This document shows positions 1-5,795 of a stretch of 14,232 nucleotides of DNA, one piece after another. The DNA comes from Falsiroseomonas sp035644895 (GTDB lineage Bacteria; Pseudomonadota; Alphaproteobacteria; Acetobacterales; Acetobacteraceae). The position numbers and the translations under genes were made by a program. The notes under the pieces are model-generated. The model saw only the letters and a list, made by a program, of their open reading frames with translations, ran no database searches and was not told the origin of the DNA. Location of the stretch: positions 1 through 14,232 of the forward strand of contig DASQNQ010000337.1 in the NCBI GenBank assembly GCA_035644895.1, written 5' to 3'. How positions within the stretch are numbered: the first letter of the stretch is position 1; the number at the start of each line of letters is the position of its first letter.

Positions 1-108
1 CTGTACCTGGTGGGCGCCGGAACCCATCCCGGCGCCGGGCTGCCCGGCGTCGTCTCCTCCGCTCGCGTCCTCGATGAGGTGGTTCCGCATGCGCGTGCCT
101 TCGCCTGA
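1..108 (+). CDS. crtI: Phytoene desaturase CrtI, C-terminal end (partial)
   Basis: Only the last 35 codons are in the window; the frame is open from base 1 to a TGA at 106-108. The visible peptide begins LYLVGAGTHPGAGLPGVVSS, the C-terminal FAD-binding signature of the CrtI/CrtD carotenoid desaturase family. The GLPGVV form, rather than GVPMAAL, is typical of CrtI. CrtI is an FAD enzyme that desaturates phytoene to neurosporene or lycopene. The gene overlaps the start of crtB, as in the crtIB operons of other purple bacteria, so the two are likely co-transcribed and translationally coupled. The number of desaturation steps cannot be judged from this fragment. Confidence 0.9.
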   Translation: MYLVGAGTHPGAGLPGVVSSARVLDEVVPHARAFA

Positions 109-1003
109 GATCCATCCCGCGGACCTTGCGGCCTGTCGCGCGCTGCTGCGCGACGGCAGCCGGTCCTTCCATGCTGCCTCGCTGCTTCTGCCGCCCCGCA
201 TCCGGGCGCCGGCGACCGCCATCTACGCCTTCTGCCGCCTGGCCGACGACGCGGTGGACCTCGGCGACGGGAAGGCCCGCGCCGTGGTGCGCCTGCAGGA
301 CAGGCTCGCGCGTGCCGCGGAGGGGCGCCCGCTGCCGATCCCGGCGGACCGCGCCTTCGCCGCGACGCTCGCGCGGCACGGCATCCCGCGCGTGCTGCCC
401 GAGGCGCTGCTGGAGGGGCTGGCCTGGGATGCGGAGAGCCGGCGCTACGACACGCTCAGCGAACTGCGCGCCTATGCCGCGCGCGTCGCGGGTTCGGTCG
501 GCGCGATGATGTCGGTGCTGATGGGCGCGCGGAGTCCGGCCATGGTGGCCCGCGCCTGCGATCTCGGCGTCGCGATGCAGCTGACGAACATCGCCCGCGA
601 CGTCGGCGAGGATGCGCGGGCCGGGCGGCTCTACCTCCCGCTCGACTGGCTGCGGGAGGCGGGGATCAGGCCGGAGGCGTGGCTTTCCAATCCCATCTTC
701 ACTCCGGCCGCTGCGGGGCTGGTCAGGCGCCTGCTCGACGAGGCCGAGCGTCTCTACGCGCGTGCGGAGGCCGGCATCCGCGGGCTGCCGCTCGATTGTC
801 GCCCGGGCATCGGCGCGGCGCGGCTGATCTACGGGGAGATCGGGAGGGAGATAGCCTCGGCCGGGCTCGACAGCATCTCCCGCCGCGCCGTCGTGCCGGC
901 CTCGCGCAAGCTTGCGCTGCTCTCGCGCGCGATCATGTCCACGGTGCGGCCGGGCCTGTCGCCGGAGGGGACTGCGCTGCCGGAGACGCGCTTCCTGGTG
1001 TAG
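89..1003 (+). CDS. crtB: 15-cis-phytoene synthase CrtB, possibly truncated by an in-frame TAG
   Basis: Condenses two geranylgeranyl diphosphates to phytoene, the first committed carotenoid step. The squalene/phytoene synthase fold is clear. The first aspartate-rich motif DDAVD lies at residues 53-57 after YAFCRLA, and the second motif, NIARDVGEDARAGRLYLP, has its Asp residues near 171 and 175. I chose the ATG at 89 because GAGG at 76-79 is correctly spaced and MRVPSPEIHPADLAACR aligns with the usual short N-terminus. An in-frame ATG at 74 is the alternative. Either start overlaps the end of crtI. The frame stops at TAG 1001-1003 right after RFLV, but the same frame then continues with sequence that looks like the normal CrtB C-terminus (see next entry). 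The catalytic core is complete, so activity may be retained. Confidence 0.93.
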   Translation: MRVPSPEIHPADLAACRALLRDGSRSFHAASLLLPPRIRAPATAIYAFCRLADDAVDLGDGKARAVVRLQDRLARAAEGRPLPIPADRAFAATLARHGIPRVLPEALLEGLAWDAESRRYDTLSELRAYAARVAGSVGAMMSVLMGARSPAMVARACDLGVAMQLTNIARDVGEDARAGRLYLPLDWLREAGIRPEAWLSNPIFTPAAAGLVRRLLDEAERLYARAEAGIRGLPLDCRPGIGAARLIYGEIGREIASAGLDSISRRAVVPASRKLALLSRAIMSTVRPGLSPEGTALPETRFLV

Positions 1004-1168
1004 GCCGTCGCTGCCGCGCCCGTGCCGGCGCGGCGGATCGCCTGGTGGTCCGTGGAGCAGCGGGCCGCCTTCGTCATCGAGTTGTTCGCGCGGTTGGAGC
1101 AGCGCGACCGGAACATTCAAGCGGAGGGTTTGAGATGGACGGGATCGGAAACTGGGCAGGCCTCCTGA
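1004..1168 (+). other. Open frame after the crtB stop, resembling the lost CrtB C-terminus
   Basis: This stretch is in the same frame as crtB and stays open from the TAG at 1001 to a TGA at 1166-1168. It encodes AVAAAPVPARRIAWW and then VIELFARLEQRDR. From memory, proteobacterial CrtB proteins usually continue past the FLV(E/D) segment with a proline-rich linker, a Trp pair and a final amphipathic helix of this kind. The pattern RFLV-stop-AV would arise from GAG to TAG. It may therefore be a recent nonsense mutation, a readthrough codon or a sequencing error. The last part overlaps the start of the next gene at 1135. No alignment was run, so the homology is inferred. Confidence 0.5.
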
Positions 1169-1467
1169 TGGCCCTCGGCGGGCTGGCGCTCGCCGTCTCG
1201 GCATTCCGCCGGCGGGCTGCCGCGCGCGCGGCGATGGCACGCGGGCAAGCGGCAGCGCCGCTGAACCCGAAGCTGGCGATGCTGGGCGAGGTCGCGACGC
1301 CGCTCGTGCTCGGCGCGACGGCCATCGCGGGCGGGCAGGTGGCGCTGGCCTTTTACATGACCGATGGCGGGGGTGTGTTCTCGCAGCTCGACCTGCTCGG
1401 GTTCCTGTTCCTGCTGGCCGCCTATGCCGGATGGGTGGTGACGAAGACGCGGCACCGCATCGCGTGA
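1135..1467 (+). CDS. Small membrane protein of unknown function (110 aa)
   Basis: I do not recognise a family. The start is the ATG at 1135, preceded by GGAGGG at 1122-1127, a good ribosome binding site; the frame ends at TGA 1465-1467. The protein has three likely membrane segments (about residues 4-23, 52-74 and 84-103) joined by a basic stretch, FRRRAAARAAMARG, after the first segment. It ends in a basic tail, TKTRHRIA. It follows crtB on the same strand and precedes a second small membrane-protein gene and tspO, so it probably belongs to the crtIB-tspO transcript. A role in membrane assembly or pigment handling is only a guess from position. Confidence 0.6.
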   Translation: MDGIGNWAGLLMALGGLALAVSAFRRRAAARAAMARGQAAAPLNPKLAMLGEVATPLVLGATAIAGGQVALAFYMTDGGGVFSQLDLLGFLFLLAAYAGWVVTKTRHRIA

Positions 1468-1555
1468 GGATGCTTCACAGGGCGGCGTAACGTCCTGAAA
1501 CCAGTTCGGCCAGGGCGTGTTCCGGAAGGCTACAACCTCTTTCCGGGATGCGCCC

Positions 1556-1729
1556 ATGAACTGGGAAATCTTCATGAACTGGCAGTTCGGCTTCACGCTG
1601 CTGGCCGTTCTTGCCCTTGGAATCTGGCAATTCGTTTCCATCCGGCGTAGCCGGGCGAAGCGTGGCGAAGAAGGCCATGTGAGCCATCCGCCCGGCCATC
1701 GCCGGGACCAGTCCGTGCCGCCACGTTGA
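1556..1729 (+). CDS. Small single-span membrane protein (57 aa) coupled to tspO
   Basis: Unrecognised short gene. The N-terminus MNWEIFMNWQFGF contains a near repeat (MNWEIF/MNWQFG). It is followed by one hydrophobic segment at about residues 9-28 and a basic tail starting IRRSRAKRG, which suggests the C-terminus faces the cytoplasm. An in-frame ATG at 1517 would add 13 residues, but the ATG at 1556 places the membrane segment normally. The ribosome binding site is weak. Its TGA (1727-1729) overlaps the TTG start of tspO at 1726, a TTGA junction that suggests translational coupling and supports the reading frame. Codon use matches the neighbours. It could still be a chance frame. Confidence 0.45.
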   Translation: MNWEIFMNWQFGFTLLAVLALGIWQFVSIRRSRAKRGEEGHVSHPPGHRRDQSVPPR

Positions 1730-2238
1730 CGCAGGCGCGCAGCGGCGACCCGCTGCTGGGGGTGCTTGCCCTCGGCGGTGCCCTCGTCGCGTCGAGTGTG
1801 CTCTCCGCGGCCTTCTCGCCCGCGCCGGTGCTGAACCCGGACACGCGCCGCTACTACAAGCGGCTGGCGAAGCCCTGGTTCAATCCGCCGGACTGGGCGT
1901 TCGGCGTCTGGGGGCCGCTCTGGGCGATGCTTTCGGTTGCCGGCTGGAGGCTGTGGCGGGCGCAACCGAGCCGAGCGCGCACGCGCGCGCTCGGCCACTG
2001 GTTCGGCGCGCAGGCGCTGAACGTCGCCTGGCTCTGGCTCGGCTTCGGACGACGTAATCGCGCCGCCATGGCGATCGAGGCCGCGGCCACGACGGCGAAT
2101 GCCGTCGCGCTGGTGGATGCGGCGCGGCGCGTGGACGGGCCATCCTCCGCCCTCTCTGCGCCCTATCTCGCCTGGATCGCCTTCGCAGGTCTGCTCAGCG
2201 AGGAGTTGTGGCGGCTCAACCGCGGCCGCCGCATTTGA
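1726..2238 (+). CDS. tspO: TspO/CrtK tryptophan-rich sensory protein
   Basis: Translocator protein homologue (TspO/MBR family, formerly CrtK). In Rhodobacter it sits in the outer membrane, binds tetrapyrroles and down-modulates photosynthesis gene expression in response to oxygen. The 170-residue protein has the family hallmarks: KPWFNPPDWAFGVWGPLW at roughly residues 46-63, the Trp-rich middle GAQALNVAWLWLGFG, and a last span ending in LLSEELWRLN. Length and five-span hydrophobicity fit. The only suitable start is TTG at 1726, overlapping the stop of the upstream 57-aa gene; an in-frame GTG at 1762 is an alternative that would remove part of the first hydrophobic segment. Placement beside crtIB matches the crtIBK order of Rhodobacter. 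Confidence 0.92.
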   Translation: MTQARSGDPLLGVLALGGALVASSVLSAAFSPAPVLNPDTRRYYKRLAKPWFNPPDWAFGVWGPLWAMLSVAGWRLWRAQPSRARTRALGHWFGAQALNVAWLWLGFGRRNRAAMAIEAAATTANAVALVDAARRVDGPSSALSAPYLAWIAFAGLLSEELWRLNRGRRI

Positions 2239-2239
2239 T

Positions 2240-2257
2240 TGTCAGGCTGGATTGACA
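2240..2257. promoter_or_regulatory. Perfect PpsR/CrtJ operator upstream of bchE
   Basis: The sequence TGTCAGGCTGGATTGACA matches the PpsR/CrtJ consensus TGTC-N10-GACA at all defined positions. PpsR/CrtJ is the redox-responsive aerobic repressor of crt and bch genes in purple bacteria. The right half contains TTGACA, which could serve as a -35 element, and overlaps the FNR-like box at 2252-2265. The site lies about 65-80 bases before the bchE start. Binding is inferred; no ppsR gene is in the window. Confidence 0.75.
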
Positions 2258-2265
2258 CACATCAA
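2252..2265. promoter_or_regulatory. FNR/FnrL-like box upstream of bchE
   Basis: TTGACACACATCAA differs from the FNR consensus TTGAT-N4-ATCAA at one position. It shares six bases with the PpsR/CrtJ palindrome. FnrL is known to control bchE in Rhodobacter, and an oxygen-independent cyclase is a logical anaerobic target. If the weak TAGCCT at 2289-2294 were the -10, the box centre would fall near -41.5, the class II activator position; that spacing is inference. Confidence 0.65.
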
Positions 2266-2289
2266 GGTGTGAACCGCAGGACGACGCCT

Positions 2290-2314
2290 AGCCTCCGGGA
2301 CGGAACCGGAGGCT
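2290..2314 (+). promoter_or_regulatory. Hairpin enclosing the bchE ribosome binding site
   Basis: AGCCTCCGG (2290-2298) and CCGGAGGCT (2306-2314) are perfect reverse complements, giving a 9-bp GC-rich stem with a 7-base loop. The Shine-Dalgarno sequence GGAGG of bchE (2308-2312) lies entirely in the right arm, 9 bases before the ATG. If transcription starts upstream of 2290, the stem would hide the ribosome binding site and could limit bchE translation. If the start is near 2300, the RNA would lack the left arm and the palindrome could only act at DNA level. Confidence 0.6.
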
Positions 2315-2321
2315 GCCGTCC

Positions 2322-3974
2322 ATGCGCATCGTGCTCGTCCATCCCAACTACCACTCGGGTGGCGCCGAGATCGCGGGCAACTGGCCGCCCGCCTGGGTGG
2401 CCTACCTGGCCGGCTACCTGAAGGCGGACGGCTACACCGACGTCACCTTCATAGACGCGATGACGGATCACATGAACGAAGCCGCGCTGCGCGACGCGCT
2501 GGCGCGGCTGAAGCCTGACGTGGTCGGCGCCACAGCGATCACCCCCGCGATCTACGAGGCCGAGAAGGTGCTGCGCGCCGCACGGGATGTCTGCCCGGAC
2601 GCGGTCACGGTGCTGGGCGGCATCCACGGCACGTTCATGTACCAGCAGGTGCTGGCGGAGGCGCCCTGGATCGACGCCGTGGTGCGCGGGGAGGGGGAGC
2701 AGGTCTTCCTCGACCTGGTGCGCTGCGTCGAGGACGGCCACTGGGTGGGGGAGCGCGCGAACGTCCGCGGGATCGCGTACCTGGAGGACGGCAAGGTCGT
2801 GGCCACCAAGGCCGCGCCGCCCATCAGGGACCTGGAACGCATCAGGCCCGACTGGGGCGTGCTCGACTGGAAGAAGTACATCTACATCCCGACCGGCACG
2901 CGGGTCGCCATCCCGAACATGGCGCGCGGCTGCCCCTTCACCTGCTCCTTCTGCTCCCAGTGGATGTTCTGGCGCGACTACCGCGTGCGCGACCCGAAGG
3001 CGGTGGTGGACGAGATCGAGGAGCTGGTCGAGAAGCACGGCGTCGGCTTCTTCATCCTGGCGGACGAGGAGCCCACCATCCACAAGAAGAAGTTCGTCGA
3101 GTTCTGCGAGGAGCTGATCCGCCGCGGCCTGCCCGAGAAGGTGCAGTGGGGCATCAACACCCGCGTCACCGACATCCTGCGCGACGAGGCACTGCTCCCG
3201 ATGTATCGCCGCGCGGGCCTCGTCCACATCTCGCTCGGCACGGAGGCCGCGGCGCAGCTCAAGCTCGACCGCTTCAACAAGGAAACCACGGTCGCGCAGA
3301 ACAAGCGGGCGATCGAGCTGCTGCGCAAGGCCGGCATCGTGTCCGAGGCGCAGTTCATCGTGGGCCTGGAGAACGAGACGGTGGAGACGCTCGAGGAGAC
3401 CTACCGCATGGCCCTCGACTGGAACCCGGACATGGCGAACTGGGCCATGTACACCCCCTGGCCCTTCAGCGACCTGTTCAAGGAGCTGGGCGACAAGGTC
3501 GAGGTGTTCGACTTCTCCAAGTACAACTTCGTCACGCCCATCATGAAGCCGGAGGCGATGGACCGGGCCACGCTGCTGGACCGCACCATGGCGAACTACC
3601 GGCGCTTCTACATGCGCAAGGCGTTCCTGGGCTATCCGTGGACCCGGGACCGGCGCCGGCGCAGCTACCTGGTGGGCTGCCTGAAGGCCTTCCTGAAGTC
3701 CGGCTTCAAGCGCACCTTCTACGACCTCGGCAAGGTGGGCTACTGGGGCCCGCAGTCGAAGAAGAATGTCGACTTCCACTTCGACGACTCGCGCACCTTC
3801 GACCAACGCAAGGCCGCCGCCGCCCCCCATAACGCCATGTGGAAGAGCATGCACCGCCCCAAGGTGAAGCTGCCCGCCGCCAACGCCGCGAAGGCCTGCG
3901 GCGGCGGGACGGAGCAGATGACCGAAGCGCAGATGGACGCCGTCGGGCAGGCACCGGGGGTGCGGCCGGAGTAG
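2322..3974 (+). CDS. bchE: Mg-protoporphyrin IX monomethyl ester oxidative cyclase BchE (oxygen-independent)
   Basis: Radical SAM, cobalamin-dependent enzyme that forms the isocyclic (E) ring of bacteriochlorophyll without oxygen, converting Mg-protoporphyrin IX monomethyl ester to divinyl protochlorophyllide. The N-terminal B12-binding-type domain covers about residues 1-140 (starting MRIVLVHPNYHSGGAE). The radical SAM cluster motif CPFTCSFC has its Cys at 204, 208 and 211 (CxxxCxxC), and FILADEEPT and SLGTEAA follow in the barrel. At 550 aa it has the usual length. The ATG at 2322 follows GGAGG at 2308-2312, which is buried in a hairpin. The gene is four bases upstream of bchJ. The upstream PpsR/CrtJ and FNR-like sites imply low-oxygen expression. 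The last 30 or so residues are Ala/Gly-rich and probably not conserved. Confidence 0.96.
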   Translation: MRIVLVHPNYHSGGAEIAGNWPPAWVAYLAGYLKADGYTDVTFIDAMTDHMNEAALRDALARLKPDVVGATAITPAIYEAEKVLRAARDVCPDAVTVLGGIHGTFMYQQVLAEAPWIDAVVRGEGEQVFLDLVRCVEDGHWVGERANVRGIAYLEDGKVVATKAAPPIRDLERIRPDWGVLDWKKYIYIPTGTRVAIPNMARGCPFTCSFCSQWMFWRDYRVRDPKAVVDEIEELVEKHGVGFFILADEEPTIHKKKFVEFCEELIRRGLPEKVQWGINTRVTDILRDEALLPMYRRAGLVHISLGTEAAAQLKLDRFNKETTVAQNKRAIELLRKAGIVSEAQFIVGLENETVETLEETYRMALDWNPDMANWAMYTPWPFSDLFKELGDKVEVFDFSKYNFVTPIMKPEAMDRATLLDRTMANYRRFYMRKAFLGYPWTRDRRRRSYLVGCLKAFLKSGFKRTFYDLGKVGYWGPQSKKNVDFHFDDSRTFDQRKAAAAPHNAMWKSMHRPKVKLPAANAAKACGGGTEQMTEAQMDAVGQAPGVRPE

Positions 3975-3978
3975 CGCC

Positions 3979-4575
3979 GTGGACGGCGCCATCGCCGCCG
4001 CGCGCATCGGCCCGAACGCCGTGACGCGCCTGGCCGAGGCGGCGCGGGAGGTGCTGCCGGGCGAGGAAGTGCTGGCCCTGTTCGAGGAGGCGGGCCTGGC
4101 GCACCGCCTTGCCAACCCGCCGCATCGGATGGTGGAGGAGCGGGAGGTGACCCGGCTGCACGCCGTGCTGCGCCGGCGCGTCGGCGTGCCCGTGGCGCGG
4201 CTGCTGGGGGCCGAGGCCGGCCGGCGGACGGCGGACTACCTGCTGGCGCACCGCATCCCGCGCCCGCTGCAAGGCCTGCTGCGGCTGCTGCCGGCCCGGC
4301 TGGCCGCGCGCGTGCTGCTCGGCGCCGTGACGCGCCACGCCTGGACCTTCGCGGGCAGCGGGCGCTTCTCTGTCGACACCGGCCGACCGGTGCGCGTGGT
4401 GCTGGAGGGTTGCCCGCTCTGCCGCGGCGCCGCCTCTGGGCAGCCCCTCTGCGACTTCTACGCGGCCGCCTTTTCGCGGCTGTTCCGCGCCCTGGTCAGC
4501 CGCCGCACCCGCGTGGCGCAGACGGGATGCGCCGCGATGGGCGACCCCGCCTGCACCTTCGAGCTGCGCTGGTAG
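3979..4575 (+). CDS. bchJ: BchJ, V4R-domain bacteriochlorophyll synthesis protein
   Basis: BchJ was once called the 8-vinyl reductase. Later genetics in Rhodobacter sphaeroides assigned that reaction to BciA, so BchJ is better seen as an accessory protein, perhaps for handling Mg-porphyrin intermediates. The 198-residue protein ends in a V4R (vinyl-4-reductase) domain with the expected cysteines at 145, 148, 158, 184 and 192 (GCPLCRG, LCDFY, QTGC, ACTFELRW). It begins with GTG at 3979, four bases after the bchE stop, so co-translation with bchE is likely. The gene ends four bases before the convergent DUF2189 gene, with no room for a separate terminator. Confidence 0.88.
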   Translation: MDGAIAAARIGPNAVTRLAEAAREVLPGEEVLALFEEAGLAHRLANPPHRMVEEREVTRLHAVLRRRVGVPVARLLGAEAGRRTADYLLAHRIPRPLQGLLRLLPARLAARVLLGAVTRHAWTFAGSGRFSVDTGRPVRVVLEGCPLCRGAASGQPLCDFYAAAFSRLFRALVSRRTRVAQTGCAAMGDPACTFELRW

Positions 4576-4579
4576 GCGC

Positions 4580-5386
4580 CTACTCCACCACCTGCCGGTA
4601 AAGATGCCAGGTGGCGTGCCCGAGCAGCGGCATCACCACGGCGAGCCCGATGAAGGCCGGAATGCTGCCGAGGACCAGGAGCGCCGCGACGATCAGCCCC
4701 CATGCCGCCATCGGGACAGGGTTCTGCACCACCGCGCGCACGGAGGTGCCGACCGCAGCGCCAAGGCTCGTGTTGCGGTCGAGCAGAATCGGGAAGGACA
4801 CCACTGTCAGCGCCAGCACCAGCGCGGCGAAGCCCGCCCCCACGAGGTTGCCGAGCAGCAGCAACCGCCAGCCCTCGCCCGTTTCGAAGACGCGCGCGAC
4901 GAAGCCGGTCACCGACTCGCCGCCTGCGGACCCGATCGTCGCCTCCATGATCAGCCGCGCTGCGAAGATCCACGCGACGAAGATGCCGAGCAGCACCACG
5001 CCCAGGCCGAAGATCCGGCCGATGGCGGGTGAGCGGAAGGCGCGGAAGGCGCACATCATGTGGGCCGGCCGCCCCTCCTCCCGCCGCTTGCTGATCTCGT
5101 ACATGCCAAGCGCGAGGACCGGACCGAGCAACGAGAGCCCGGCAACGAGCGGATAGAACAGCCCCGCAAGGTCGCCGCCCACGATGGCCACCCAGGCGAA
5201 GACGCCGACAAGCGGATAGATCAGGCCGAGGAAGATCAGCTGCGTGGGCACGGCCAGGAAGTCCTGCCAGCCCAGCCTCAGCGCCGTCCCCAGGGCGTCG
5301 AAGCCGATGCGTTTGACGGTGGGCGTTCCGCGGGCAGCCCCGGGGGCAGCATGGCCGGTGCGGACGGTCGTCGATGCGCTTGCCAT
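4580..5386 (-). CDS. DUF2189-type multi-span membrane protein
   Basis: A 268-residue integral membrane protein with about six hydrophobic segments. The conserved-looking N-terminal block KRIGFDALGTALRLGWQDF, followed by LGPVLALGMYEISKRREEGRP, fits the DUF2189 family, whose biochemical function is unknown. The ATG at 5386 (minus strand) has a GGAGG seven bases upstream. It is the only gene from 1 to 5770 on the minus strand, converges on bchJ with a four-base gap and diverges from the small genes at 5548. Composition matches its neighbours, so there is no sign of recent transfer. A 7-bp hairpin lies in its leader. A photosynthesis role is suggested only by location. Confidence 0.8.
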   Translation of the reverse strand: MASASTTVRTGHAAPGAARGTPTVKRIGFDALGTALRLGWQDFLAVPTQLIFLGLIYPLVGVFAWVAIVGGDLAGLFYPLVAGLSLLGPVLALGMYEISKRREEGRPAHMMCAFRAFRSPAIGRIFGLGVVLLGIFVAWIFAARLIMEATIGSAGGESVTGFVARVFETGEGWRLLLLGNLVGAGFAALVLALTVVSFPILLDRNTSLGAAVGTSVRAVVQNPVPMAAWGLIVAALLVLGSIPAFIGLAVVMPLLGHATWHLYRQVVE

Positions 5387-5403
5387 TCCGTGTCCTCCGC
5401 TGT

Positions 5404-5424
5404 GCCGTCCGGATCCTGGACGGC
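5404..5424 (-). repeat. Inverted repeat in the leader of the DUF2189 gene
   Basis: GCCGTCC (5404-5410) and GGACGGC (5418-5424) are perfect reverse complements around the 7-base spacer GGATCCT. The repeat lies 18-38 bases upstream of the minus-strand start at 5386 and outside its ribosome binding site (5394-5398). It could be an operator or an mRNA leader stem. No run of T follows, so it is not an obvious terminator. Confidence 0.4.
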
Positions 5425-5547
5425 AGGAGGTGGATCATTGGACGCGATGGTATACAAACGAGGGGCGCGCCTCTTCACGCCTTCGCGAACGGCTTGACGT
5501 CTTGCGCCCCGCGCTGATGTGTGCGGCGCGGCATGAGGCGAACCGGC

Positions 5548-5658
5548 ATGGACTATTTCGCGCTGTTGAAGCTGTTCCTGGTCTTCGGCCCGATCCTCGG
5601 CTGGGGGTTCCTGGAACTCTGGCTGTTGCGCCGCGACCGGCGGCGTGCCGGGCGCTGA
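5548..5658 (+). CDS. Tiny membrane protein (36 aa), first of a coupled pair
   Basis: Encodes MDYFALLKLFLVFGPILGWG followed by FLELWLLRRDRRRAGR: one hydrophobic span at about residues 4-27, then an arginine-rich tail that should stay in the cytoplasm. The ATG at 5548 has GAGG at 5535-5538 at good spacing; an in-frame ATG at 5533 is less well placed. The stop TGA (5656-5658) shares its last base with the ATG of the next gene (TGATG), a classic coupling arrangement that supports both frames. I do not recognise a family. It lies alone between a divergent DUF2189 gene and a convergent crtC. It is too short for standard gene finders. Confidence 0.5.
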   Translation: MDYFALLKLFLVFGPILGWGFLELWLLRRDRRRAGR

Positions 5659-5795
5659 TGGACACGCTGATCCGCTGGGAGTGGATCATCATGTTCGCCA
5701 TCGCGCTCGGCTTCGGCGCGCGGGAGTTGCTCTCCCACCGCGCCTGGCGCCGCGCGCGGGAGAGGCGCCTCAGCGAAGCGCGCGGGGAACCTTGA
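5658..5795 (+). CDS. Small membrane protein (45 aa), second of a coupled pair
   Basis: Starts at the ATG in the TGATG junction with the 36-aa gene and has no ribosome binding site of its own, so translation probably depends on coupling. The peptide opens MDTLIRWEWIIMFAIALGFG, giving one membrane span at about residues 7-25. A strongly basic tail follows (AWRRARERRLSEARGEP). Its last 26 bases overlap the convergent end of crtC at 5770-5795. No family is recognised. The hydrophobic span plus Arg-rich tail resembles the design of the 36-aa and 57-aa proteins in this window, but I see no real sequence similarity between them. Confidence 0.5.
   Translation: MDTLIRWEWIIMFAIALGFGARELLSHRAWRRARERRLSEARGEP

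Noticed and set aside
1518..1534. TGT-N11-ACA resembling a PpsR/CrtJ site before the 57-aa gene
   Set aside because: The spacer is 11 and not 12 bases, and the inner C and G of the consensus are missing, so a chance match is likely.
2262..4115. 617-codon minus-strand frame opposite bchE
   Set aside because: Low-complexity His/Val/Leu/Arg/Asp-rich translation that mirrors the codon bias of bchE; it shares no recognisable motif and lies fully antisense to a certain gene.
4576..4579. A shared terminator between bchJ and the convergent DUF2189 gene
   Set aside because: Only four bases separate the two stop codons and no stem with a T run is evident around the junction.
5461..5475. GGCGCGCC palindrome in the 5387-5547 gap as a terminator or operator
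   Set aside because: Short, imperfect beyond eight bases, with no T run; GC-rich palindromes of this size are expected by chance here.
5494..5520. TTGACG with TGATGT as a promoter for the small genes at 5548
   Set aside because: The spacing is only 15 bases and the -10 match is poor. A promoter must exist in this gap but the sequence does not single it out.
5548..5795. Small membrane proteins as light-harvesting (LH1/LH2) polypeptides
   Set aside because: They lack the conserved membrane-embedded histidine that binds bacteriochlorophyll and the usual alpha/beta polypeptide layout; the only His in the 45-aa protein is after the membrane span.
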